Below, piece by piece: positions 1 to 6,430 of a stretch of DNA of 12,469 nt. A model generated the notes under the pieces. It saw nothing but the letters and a program-made list of their open reading frames with translations. It ran no database searches and was not told the origin of the DNA. Every line of letters begins with the position of its first letter. The first letter of the stretch is position 1. Source of the stretch: CAYNQK01 sp964470375 (GTDB lineage Bacteria > Spirochaetota > Spirochaetia > Treponematales > JBGSOB01); assembly GCA_964470375.1 (NCBI GenBank), contig CAYYCP010000077.1, positions 1-12,469 on the forward strand, given 5' to 3'. The position numbers and the translations under genes were made by a program.

Positions 1-1
1 G

Positions 2-655
2 TTTTTCCTGCGCGGGGACGGGAACGTCGTCACCCAGACGCGTACCGTGAGCGCGGCCTTCGATGAGGTCATCGCCTCCAACACCGTCGATGTGAAGATA
101 ACGAAGGCCGAGACCGTCTCCATAACCCTGGAGATAGACGCCAACCTCCAGGCCGAGATCGAGGTCGTGGTGGAGGACGGCGCCCTGTGCGTGCGGGACG
201 CGGATTCCTTCAAGACCCTCATCCCCACCAAGGCTCTGTTGACGGTGGCCTGCCCCTCCCTCAGGGGCATGGTCCTGAGCGGGGTCGGGGACGTGGAAGC
301 GACGGGCTTCGACTCGGATCAGGACTTCCGCGCCGCCCTCTCGGGCACTGGCAGCCTATGGTTCACGGGCGGCGCCGGGAAGATGGACATCACCCTTTCA
401 GGGACGGGCGCGGCCAACCTGGAGGGCTCCGCGGACAGCCTCGACGCCATCCTCTCCGGGACGGGCGCCCTCAAGGCCCAGTCCTTCCCCTGCCTTGGCG
501 CGACTATCGTGGTATCGGGAACGGGCAACGCGGCATGCACCGTCAACGGGAATGTATCGGCGCTTCTTTCCGGAACGGGGGATTTGGACCTCTATGGCGC
601 TTATTCCGTCGTCTCGGCCCTATGCACCGGAACAGGCCGAGTCCGCTACCACTGA
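2..655 (+). CDS. DUF2807 / head GIN domain protein, 5' truncated by window edge
   Basis: The reading frame is open from base 2, so the gene begins outside the window; the GTG at 47 is internal. The 217 visible residues open with a GDGNVV/T..R.V..FDEV segment typical of DUF2807 (putative auto-transporter adhesin, head GIN domain). The second half carries about six SGTG-type turns roughly 20 residues apart (SGVGD, LSGTGS, LSGTGA twice, VSGTGN, LSGTGD, then TGTGR), which is the right-handed beta-solenoid pattern of the family. Family members are normally exported or lipid-anchored envelope proteins; the signal peptide would lie upstream of the window. Exact function is unknown. DUF2807 and DUF4097-type repeat proteins often sit near SHOCT-like/DUF2089 regulators, as here, but a strong terminator separates this gene from that operon, so co-transcription is unlikely. 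Family assignment is fairly sure; the role is not. Confidence 0.85.
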   Translation, partial: FFLRGDGNVVTQTRTVSAAFDEVIASNTVDVKITKAETVSITLEIDANLQAEIEVVVEDGALCVRDADSFKTLIPTKALLTVACPSLRGMVLSGVGDVEATGFDSDQDFRAALSGTGSLWFTGGAGKMDITLSGTGAANLEGSADSLDAILSGTGALKAQSFPCLGATIVVSGTGNAACTVNGNVSALLSGTGDLDLYGAYSVVSALCTGTGRVRYH

Positions 656-683
656 AGCCGCCCCGGAGTCTCCCGGGAATGCG

Positions 684-747
684 AAAAAAGGCTCGCCCGC
701 GGGCCCTTCCTTCGCCGGAAGGGAAGCGCGCGGGCGAGCCTTATTTC
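684..747 (+). terminator. Strong rho-independent terminator after DUF2807 gene
   Basis: A perfect 14-bp stem pairs 688-701 with 729-742. A second 7-bp stem inside it pairs 704-710 with 717-723. The structure is preceded by six A residues (684-689) and followed by TTATTT, so it could work in both directions. It starts about 30 nt after the DUF2807 stop codon. Confidence 0.85.
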
Positions 748-785
748 CCGGGGGCAAGAGCTCCCGCCCTTTCCCCCAAAAGCCG

Positions 786-803
786 CTTTATTCCTTAATA
801 AAG
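786..803 (+). repeat. Small AT-rich hairpin downstream of the terminator
   Basis: CTTTATT and AATAAAG form a 7-bp perfect inverted repeat around a CCTT loop. It lies 40 nt past the main terminator and has no T-run on the plus strand. It may be a backup terminator or chance; evidence is weak. Confidence 0.3.
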
Positions 804-852
804 AAGAAATTGTATCATCCCCCCTATCCTGGAAGCGGCATGCATAGTCTAG

Positions 853-875
853 GTCGGGAACCCATAGGGTTCGAC
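853..875. promoter_or_regulatory. Inverted repeat, candidate operator
   Basis: GTCG (853-856) pairs with CGAC (872-875) and AACCC (859-863) pairs with GGGTT (867-871) around an ATA centre. A two-base GG bulge sits on the left arm. It lies about 125 nt upstream of the small-protein operon in a non-coding gap. It could be an operator for a dimeric regulator, or an RNA hairpin if transcription starts upstream. There is no independent evidence of binding. Confidence 0.35.
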
Positions 876-904
876 GAGAGAGCCTTCTCAGCAGTTACAC
901 GAGC

Positions 905-982
905 CAATCGATTAAAAAAATTAAATAAAAAATGAATAAAATCAATATATAGCTTGATAAATTTAATTCGATATAGTATTTT
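905..982 (+). promoter_or_regulatory. AT-rich, A-tract promoter region of the DUF2089 operon
   Basis: This is the sharpest GC drop in the window, over 80% A+T against surroundings near 65% GC. A-runs at 914-920, 927-932 and 938-941 are spaced about 10-12 bp, close to one helical turn, which favours intrinsic bending or an UP-like element. A TTGATA hexamer (954-959) could be a -35, and TAGTAT/AGTATT (974-980) a -10, but the spacing of 14-15 bp is short. The exact promoter is therefore uncertain; only the regulatory character of the stretch is supported. Confidence 0.5.
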
Positions 983-995
983 CCTCCCTAGGAGG
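983..995 (+). promoter_or_regulatory. Shine-Dalgarno within a short hairpin
   Basis: AGGAGG (990-995) is a near-perfect SD five bases before the ATG at 1001. Directly upstream, CCTCC (983-987) is complementary to GGAGG (991-995) with a three-base CTA loop, so the SD can be sequestered by its own 5' flank. It fixes the start of the first operon gene. Confidence 0.6.
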
Positions 996-1000
996 CGATC

Positions 1001-1258
1001 ATGAACGATGCCTTTCTTTATGAGCGCGCCCTCTCTGCCTATACGGAGAGACTGGACGCGGCCCTGGCTATGTCATCGGAGCAGCTTCGGAAAGAGAGGG
1101 GCTGGCCCCGCCTGGGCAGGGCCAGCGAATCGATGCTCCGGCTGGGCCTGGGGAGGCTCTGCCGCGGGACGGGACGGGCCCTCCTCAAGCTGGGTGAGAG
1201 GATCACGCCCTGCGCCGGGGAGCTCATCTCCCGGGGCGCCTTGGCGAAGGAGGCCTGA
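1001..1258 (+). CDS. Small unknown protein (85 aa), first gene of DUF2089 operon
   Basis: I do not recognise a family. The start is fixed by AGGAGG five bases upstream, and the stop is three bases before the next ATG, so it belongs to the operon through 2160. The product is basic and mostly helical. Residues 1-30 form an amphipathic, charged helix, and residues about 42-66 are Leu/Gly/Arg-rich and may be a membrane-associating amphipathic helix. Two Cys residues (54 and 71) are present. There is no signal peptide or clear transmembrane segment. Its position ahead of a DUF2089 zinc-ribbon/HTH gene suggests a co-regulator or partner, but that is inference from context only. Confidence 0.75.
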   Translation: MNDAFLYERALSAYTERLDAALAMSSEQLRKERGWPRLGRASESMLRLGLGRLCRGTGRALLKLGERITPCAGELISRGALAKEA

Positions 1259-1261
1259 GGG

Positions 1262-1762
1262 ATGCGCGTCCACGTCAGCCGCGATGAAGGGGAGCCCGCC
1301 GAGGCTGCGCGGCTCAAGATGCCCTCGGCCTGCCCGGCCTGCGGGGGCCGTCTCCATGTGCGCGAGCTGCGCTGCGGTTCTTGCCGCACCGAGATACGCG
1401 GCTCCTTCGAATCCCCCTGCTCGTCCCTGGCCGCCCTGCCGCTCCGGGACGTGGAGTTCGTGGAGCTCTTCGTGCGCTCGCGCGGCAACATCAAGGAGAT
1501 GGAGAAGGCCCTGGGCCTGTCCTATCCCACGGTCCGGGGCATCCTCGACGGCATAGCCGCCCGCCTTGAGGAGGCTTCCGGGCGTGAGCCTGGCGCCCAG
1601 GCCTCGGCCGCCTCGGATCGGGACTTCCGCGCCGATGTCCTGTCCAGGCTGGAACGTGGGGAGATCGATGCGACCCGGGCCCTCGCCCTCCTGCGCGGTT
1701 CCGCCTCAAGTCCCGCCGGCCGGGAGGCAGAGGCGGGCGCCGCGGCGGAGGGCGAAGCATGA
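1262..1762 (+). CDS. DUF2089 family zinc-ribbon/HTH protein with C-terminal SHOCT-like helices
   Basis: The 166-aa product has a compact zinc ribbon with C24-x2-C27 and C38-x2-C41. A helix-turn-helix-like region at about 64-103 (LPLRDVEFVELFV, then GNIKEMEKALGLSYPTVRG) is the hallmark of DUF2089. An Ala/Gly-rich linker leads to a short two-helix segment (about 121-146), in which DVLSRLERGEIDATRALALL matches the helical SHOCT-like module at the start of the next gene. Family members are presumed DNA-binding regulators in the cytoplasm; no ligand is known. It starts three bases after the preceding stop, and its own stop overlaps the next start in ATGA at 1759-1762, indicating translational coupling. 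Family call is confident; regulatory targets, perhaps this operon itself, are inferred. Confidence 0.85.
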   Translation: MRVHVSRDEGEPAEAARLKMPSACPACGGRLHVRELRCGSCRTEIRGSFESPCSSLAALPLRDVEFVELFVRSRGNIKEMEKALGLSYPTVRGILDGIAARLEEASGREPGAQASAASDRDFRADVLSRLERGEIDATRALALLRGSASSPAGREAEAGAAAEGEA

Positions 1763-2160
1763 ACGAAGAGCGCATGCGCGTCCTGCGCCTCCTGGAGACG
1801 GGCAAAATCAACGCCGCCGAGGCCGCCGCCCTCCTGGAGGCCCTGGCTGCCCCCGCGGCCGGACCCACCGCTGGAGGGGGCCGGGGCGGGGCGGCGGATG
1901 AGGGGGCCGGGAGCTACCGCAAGCCCCGCCTCCTGCGGATCGAGATAGACGACGCGACCGGGAAGTCGCAGCGCTTCAAAATCCCCCTCTCGGCCGCGGG
2001 CATCGTCCGAAGCGTCCTCTCGGTCGGCGATGCCGAGGAGCTGGGCAAGCTGGGTATAGACCTGGAGGCTCTCCTGGAAGCAGTGCGCGGGGGCGCTGAG
2101 GGGACTATCGCCGATGTGCAGGACAGGGACGGCTGCTCGGTCAGGATCTCCGTGAAGTGA
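1759..2160 (+). CDS. SHOCT-like domain protein (YvlB N-terminal type), no DUF4097 repeat domain
   Basis: The 133-aa product begins with a helical hairpin (residues 1-30, RMRVLRLLETGKINAAEAAALL) typical of SHOCT-like domains at the N-terminus of YvlB-type proteins. A Gly/Ala-rich linker (31-52) follows. The conserved block LRIEIDDATGK....FKIPLSAAGIVRSVL comes next, and the protein ends with a segment containing GIDLEALLEAVR and IADVQDRDG. There is no signal peptide or TM segment, and the DUF4097 beta-solenoid found in longer relatives is absent. The start overlaps the DUF2089 stop by four bases. The protein probably acts with the DUF2089 protein in envelope-stress type regulation, by analogy with yvl operons. 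The gene ends 13 bases from the convergent fusion gene, with no obvious terminator hairpin between. Confidence 0.8.
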   Translation: MNEERMRVLRLLETGKINAAEAAALLEALAAPAAGPTAGGGRGGAADEGAGSYRKPRLLRIEIDDATGKSQRFKIPLSAAGIVRSVLSVGDAEELGKLGIDLEALLEAVRGGAEGTIADVQDRDGCSVRISVK

Positions 2161-2173
2161 GGCCCCAGTCCCT

Positions 2174-5100
2174 TCAGGAATGCAGGCGCGGGCCGGGTCG
2201 GTACCAGACTCCGTCCTCGACGTAATGCAGCCTCTCCTTCCATGATGCGTCCACGGCCCGGGCCGCCAGGACGTCGCCTATGACGATGGCCGAGGTCCCC
2301 TCCTCGATGATCCGGGACAGCCGGCACTCGGCCCAGGCCGAGGAGCCGGCCGGGATATGTACGTCTATCTCGAAGGCCTTGATGGCCTCCACCTCCCAGG
2401 CTGCAAATTTATCCAAGTCCCGCCCGGAGGCCGAGCCGCTCAGCTCGACCAGGGCGCGCTGGCCGGCGGAGGGGATGGCCAGGGCGAAGCAGCCCGAGGC
2501 CTTGATGTTGGCGAACGTAGCATGGGATACGTCGCAGACGAAGAGGAGGCGCGATTCGCCCTCGTAGTCAAGGGGGCAGTTCCAGGCTATGGGCGCGAAG
2601 TTGTAGACCCCGGAGGCCGAGCGGGAGCAGGCCCAGACCAGACCCCCGGGATTGAAGAGGCGGTAGGCCAGGCGCGGGTCCACCCGGCGGTAGCCCCCGG
2701 CCGGCGGCTTGGGCCTGGGGCGGAGGAAGCGCTCCCTCAGGCCGGGATGGAGAAGGATGGGAGTGATGAAGCCCAAGCAGGCCAAGCCCTCGATGGCCAT
2801 GGGGGCTATCAGGCCGGCTCCCGCTTGGGGGCTGCCCGCGGCCAGGGAGCGGGCAGCCCAGCTGCCCAGGGAGAGGAGGAAGAGGAGGGGCTTGGCCAGG
2901 ATAAAGGTCGTTCCCGCACCATCCTCCATGGCGGCGAAGCTGAGGGCCAGATAGAGGCTCAAGGCCAGGGCGGCCAGGCGAAGGAGGTATTCGGCCGTCA
3001 GGCCCCAGGCCCGCGCCTCGGCCATGCCGCCGACAGCGGCCATGTTCCTGAAGGCGTCCGCCTTCAGGATGGAGCTGCCGCCCAGGGCCAGGAGGATCCA
3101 GACGAGGCTGGCGGCGCTCGCGGCTAAATAGGCGTGCGGCGCCCAAGCGGGTAGGGGAAGGGCACGCGCTGAAACGCCCGAACCTGAGGGGCCGGCTTTG
3201 CCTGCCCTACCTGCCTTGGGCGAGCAGAGGACGGCCAGGCGCTTGCCCAGGGGCCTCAGGTCAACGCTTGCCCTGAATACGAGGAGGAGGAGGGCGCACA
3301 GCCCGAGGAAGATGCCCCCGGCTAGGAGGAGGAGGTTCTCATAGGGCCAACCATTGCTCAGGCCGGTCCAGGAGATCTCGTAATCCAGGAGCTCTTCGGC
3401 CTCGTTCACCTTCTTGGCGTAGGCCGGGTACTCGATGGCCTCGACGCTATCCTTGAGCCCGCTCAGGCGCCATTCGACCGACAGACGCTGTGAGCGGTAG
3501 GAGACCAGATACCGCAGCTTGAAGGCCGGATCCTCAACTGACAAATCCTCTTCCCTGAAATCCCCCTCTGGCAGTGGAAAGACCTCGGTGCGATGAACCA
3601 GCTCCACAGGGTAATCTACGGCGAAGGGTTGGGAGCGCGTCCCGTCGCGGGCCGTCCATAGGCAGCCCTTAATCGTGCTGGCTTTGAGGAGAAGGGACTT
3701 TGTCCCGCCCTCGCCCAGAAAGGCGGCCGGGAAGGCGTAGGCTTCCTCCGTGACAATCACGTTAGCGGACAGGTCATCGCTGATGGAGAGGGGCGCTTCG
3801 ATCTCTAGGCCCTCATAGCTCTTCCCGTAGAATTCCAGATAGTCGTCTTCCAGTGAGCCCAGGCTCTCGGTAGCCAGGGTGTAGCGCATTTGGTCGGCCT
3901 CGCTCCCTCGGAAGGTCGTGCTCACCCTCAGTTCCACGCGGCCCTGGCTGCTGTCGGGCAGGCTGAAAACTTCAAGGGTCTCCATCGAGCCGCGCGCAGT
4001 GGGGATGACCCGCAGCCCCGTCTCGCCCTCGCGGGCCACGAGGGCGCGCTCGCAACCTGGTAGGGCGTTGCCGCCCAGAGCCCCGCCCTGGTGGCTGATA
4101 GTCGGATCGATCCAGAGGAAGCCGTCCCCGGCCTCGATGGCAAGCACCACGTGATCGAATATCGAGGGGGCCGGCAGGAATCGCTCAATGGCACGCCCAT
4201 ACTCCGTGTCGGTCAGGGCCGGATAGGCCTTGATGCCCAGCTCGCCCAGGAGGGCCGCCAGGAGCCTGGCCTTGCCCTTGCAGTCTCCGGAGCGGCGGGC
4301 CAGGACCGTCTCCGGGTCCTCGGGTTTGTGGGAGAGCACCCCGCTCTCTATGCCCAGGTAACGCACCTCGTCTTGGACAAAGCGGCATGCCGCCAGGGCC
4401 TGTTCGGTTTCTGTCCGCCATCGCCCGCGAATCCTATCCGCCTCGGCCTTGACGCCCTTACCTGCCAAGCCGGATTGGTCGTAGAGCCTGTGGGCCCATG
4501 CGGCCACCTCGGCCCAATCCTTCCATTCCGAGGCCTGCACCCAGGGCAGGGGATCCAGCCAGGCCGGTGTCCCATCCTCCTCCTCGAAGGCTTCCAGGGG
4601 GCCCAGGTCCCAGGTCAGTCTCACCGAGCCGCCGGATACCGAACGTTCGGGCTCGGCCGAGCTGTTATGGGTCCTCAGGTGGATCGTCCGCGAGGATGGG
4701 TGGATCAAGGAGCAGTGCACCCGCGCCACCGGAACCCCGTAGCCCAAGTCGAAGGAGACGGCATAATTGCCGCCGAAGACGGGATTGGCTCCTTTGATGC
4801 TGTAGGCGTACTCGATGACGTCGCCGGCGCGCACGTCCTCCAGAAAGGCCAGGGCGGACAGACGACCGTCGTACATGGAACGCTCGAATTCAGTCTCGCG
4901 CTGAACCACTTTGAAGGCCCCTGCCTTGAGCAGGTCGCGCGGAATGCCTCCCCGCAGTATCCGCAGGGCGTGGAAGGTCAGTGTCTGGTATTCAGGATCC
5001 CAACTGGCCTCTATATTGGAGGCGGTCTGAATGCCCGCTTCCGAGACGATCTTGACCGCCACGCGCCTGAAGGATTCGGCGCTCTTCACGTTCTCCTGCG

Positions 5101-5317
5101 AGTCCGAGAGGAGGTAGTAGACCCCGCCTGAGGCCGTTCCAGCTGGCGCCTCGGCCAGGGGATCATAGGAAATGGCCCGCACCCAGGCGGGGACTGGACC
5201 GGCCGCTACGGTGCGCGAACCTGGCGCGGCCGAAACCCGGCCGGGGCAGAGGCAGGCGGTGAGCAATAGGCCTAGCACGAGCGTAGGACGGGGAGGGGGC
5301 TTGGCCGGGAAGCGCAT
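2174..5317 (-). CDS. DUF3857-transglutaminase, five-TM membrane protein fused to flavoredoxin-like flavin domain
   Basis: The frame extends to 5455, but ATG 5317 is chosen because it opens a proper export signal. This gives 1047 aa. Residues 1-31 are a signal sequence; LTAC ending at C22 fits a lipobox, with a VSA|A type I site as alternative. DUF3857 covers about 45-260. A transglutaminase-like core spans about 295-410 with catalytic C346 (GDCKG), H389 (FDHVV) and D404 (WIDPT). A beta-rich region runs to about 650. Predicted TM helices lie at about 660-681, 728-748, 777-796, 804-824 and 835-856; the basic loops after TM1 and TM5 put the C-terminus in the cytoplasm. Residues 876-1030 resemble flavoredoxin/flavin reductase-like FMN-binding split barrels (RRVDPRLAYRLFNPGGLV, YNFAPIAW, SGSASGRDLDKF). 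The joined architecture is unusual, and its substrate and redox role are unknown. It faces the second transglutaminase gene divergently and ends 13 bases from the preceding operon. Confidence 0.85.
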   Translation of the reverse strand: MRFPAKPPPRPTLVLGLLLTACLCPGRVSAAPGSRTVAAGPVPAWVRAISYDPLAEAPAGTASGGVYYLLSDSQENVKSAESFRRVAVKIVSEAGIQTASNIEASWDPEYQTLTFHALRILRGGIPRDLLKAGAFKVVQRETEFERSMYDGRLSALAFLEDVRAGDVIEYAYSIKGANPVFGGNYAVSFDLGYGVPVARVHCSLIHPSSRTIHLRTHNSSAEPERSVSGGSVRLTWDLGPLEAFEEEDGTPAWLDPLPWVQASEWKDWAEVAAWAHRLYDQSGLAGKGVKAEADRIRGRWRTETEQALAACRFVQDEVRYLGIESGVLSHKPEDPETVLARRSGDCKGKARLLAALLGELGIKAYPALTDTEYGRAIERFLPAPSIFDHVVLAIEAGDGFLWIDPTISHQGGALGGNALPGCERALVAREGETGLRVIPTARGSMETLEVFSLPDSSQGRVELRVSTTFRGSEADQMRYTLATESLGSLEDDYLEFYGKSYEGLEIEAPLSISDDLSANVIVTEEAYAFPAAFLGEGGTKSLLLKASTIKGCLWTARDGTRSQPFAVDYPVELVHRTEVFPLPEGDFREEDLSVEDPAFKLRYLVSYRSQRLSVEWRLSGLKDSVEAIEYPAYAKKVNEAEELLDYEISWTGLSNGWPYENLLLLAGGIFLGLCALLLLVFRASVDLRPLGKRLAVLCSPKAGRAGKAGPSGSGVSARALPLPAWAPHAYLAASAASLVWILLALGGSSILKADAFRNMAAVGGMAEARAWGLTAEYLLRLAALALSLYLALSFAAMEDGAGTTFILAKPLLFLLSLGSWAARSLAAGSPQAGAGLIAPMAIEGLACLGFITPILLHPGLRERFLRPRPKPPAGGYRRVDPRLAYRLFNPGGLVWACSRSASGVYNFAPIAWNCPLDYEGESRLLFVCDVSHATFANIKASGCFALAIPSAGQRALVELSGSASGRDLDKFAAWEVEAIKAFEIDVHIPAGSSAWAECRLSRIIEEGTSAIVIGDVLAARAVDASWKERLHYVEDGVWYRPGPRLHS

Positions 5318-5324
5318 GCCCCAG

Positions 5325-5376
5325 ATTCTAATCCCTGCCTGCACGCCTTGGAAGGGGCCTTGGCATAGGCTAGGAT
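5325..5376. promoter_or_regulatory. Back-to-back divergent promoters sharing one -35 hexamer
   Basis: On the plus strand TTGGAA (5348-5353) is followed after 17 bases by TAGGAT (5371-5376), six bases before ATG 5383. On the minus strand the same hexamer reads TTCCAA and is followed after 17 bases by TAGAAT (5330-5325), seven bases before ATG 5317. Hexamers and spacings are read directly from the sequence; promoter activity is inferred. TTCCAA is a poor -35, so the minus promoter rests mainly on its good -10. Confidence 0.5.
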
Positions 5377-5382
5377 GGTGGA

Positions 5383-6423
5383 ATGATAGACCCCCGCCGT
5401 TCGATGCTCCAAGCATTCTGCCTCCTGGCCCTGGGCGGCCTGTCCGCCCAGTCATCGCGCGAGCCCATCCGCTCCGCGGCCGAGTTGGAGGCCGCTATCC
5501 ACGGCGCCGCCGCCCGTGCCGAGACCGCAGTCAATCTAGCCATCGACGATTCTCGCGGATGGTTCTCGGACGCCCATATTGGCAAGGCCCTGGAGGGGCT
5601 TGGTTCCTCGGCCCGAGGCGCCCACCCCTGGTACCAGTCCGCCGACTGGACTAGCGCCATGCGGGGATCCGCCGTTGAGCTGCGCCTTTCTCTGCGCTAC
5701 AAGCTGCCCCCGGACGTAGTCCTGGCCCAGGCCCAGGAGGCCTTGGAAGAGGCACGCGCAATAGCCCTGGAAGCCATGGCCTCTGCGGGCGACCCGTCCG
5801 GGGTTCTCCTGAGCCTCCACGATGCCATAGCCTCCATGGCCCGTTATGATCAGGAGAATTTCAAGCGCGGCACCGTGCCTCCCGAGTCTTACACGCCCTA
5901 TGGCGCCCTTGTTGAGGGCCGGGCGGTCTGCGATGGCTTCTCAAAGGCCTTCCTCTTGGCCGCCGGCGAGGCCGGTCTCGAATGTCGCTTCATCAAGGGG
6001 CAGGGCAACGGCGGGCCGCATTCGTGGAACCTGGTGCGCCTGAACGGGACCTGGTACCATCTGGACATCACCTTCGATCTTGTGGATCCACCATATCTTC
6101 TATCATACGGAAATTTTCTTGTAGACGACGCCCTGGCGGCCCGCGACCACTCCTGGGACCGCACGGCCTACCCGGCTTGCCCCGATCCCACCATGGATCT
6201 CTACAGCCGGGCGGGGGCTAGCCTGGTAAGCCTTCAGGACGTGGCTCCCTTCGTCCGCCGAATAGCCTCCAAGGGCGTTCGGATAGATTTCCGCGTGCGT
6301 GACTTCGATCCAGCCGGCTTCGGGGCCGGCCTCAAAAGGGAGATCGCCGCGGGACTTGTGTCCGGCTCCTGGTCATTCAACTATAATCAGCGCTCCGGAG
6401 CGGTCATCCTCCTAGTGAAATAG
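5383..6423 (+). CDS. Secreted transglutaminase-like (papain-fold) protein
   Basis: The 346-aa product starts with a short basic stretch and a hydrophobic segment (residues 8-22, LQAFCLLALGGLSA), a likely signal peptide, so it should act outside the cytoplasm. ATG 5383 is preferred because AGGA lies seven bases upstream; ATG 5404 would also keep the signal peptide but has no SD. The transglutaminase core is at about 145-235, with catalytic C183 (GRAVCDGFSK), H213 (GPHSWN) and D228 (WYHLDITFD), all present, so it is probably active as a cysteine protease, peptidase or cross-linker. The N-terminal 130 residues and the C-terminal 100 match nothing I recognise. It is transcribed divergently from another transglutaminase-like gene 65 bases away. 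It ends seven bases from the convergent unknown gene. The substrate is unknown. Confidence 0.85.
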   Translation: MIDPRRSMLQAFCLLALGGLSAQSSREPIRSAAELEAAIHGAAARAETAVNLAIDDSRGWFSDAHIGKALEGLGSSARGAHPWYQSADWTSAMRGSAVELRLSLRYKLPPDVVLAQAQEALEEARAIALEAMASAGDPSGVLLSLHDAIASMARYDQENFKRGTVPPESYTPYGALVEGRAVCDGFSKAFLLAAGEAGLECRFIKGQGNGGPHSWNLVRLNGTWYHLDITFDLVDPPYLLSYGNFLVDDALAARDHSWDRTAYPACPDPTMDLYSRAGASLVSLQDVAPFVRRIASKGVRIDFRVRDFDPAGFGAGLKREIAAGLVSGSWSFNYNQRSGAVILLVK

Positions 6424-6430
6424 GCTTACC

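Noticed and set aside
47..49. GTG as start of the DUF2807 gene
   Set aside because: The frame is open back to base 2 with family-like sequence (GDGNVV) before it, so the true start is outside the window.
853..880. GGGTTCGA resembling a tRNA T-arm
   Set aside because: No matching T-stem, acceptor stem or anticodon arm can be drawn; the bases fit a simple inverted repeat instead.
2357..3127. 256-codon plus-strand frame rich in Gly, Gln and Glu
   Set aside because: Its composition is typical of the antisense of Leu/Ala/Pro-rich membrane protein; it lies opposite the TM and flavin regions.
4091..5131. 346-codon open frame on the plus strand, antisense to the transglutaminase fusion gene
   Set aside because: It is a shadow of a high-GC coding strand; it has no SD, no recognisable domain, and the opposite strand holds clear catalytic motifs.
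5318..5455. 46-residue N-terminal extension of the fusion gene starting at 5455
   Set aside because: It would bury the signal sequence and overlap the divergent transglutaminase coding region; ATG 5317 gives a normal exported protein.
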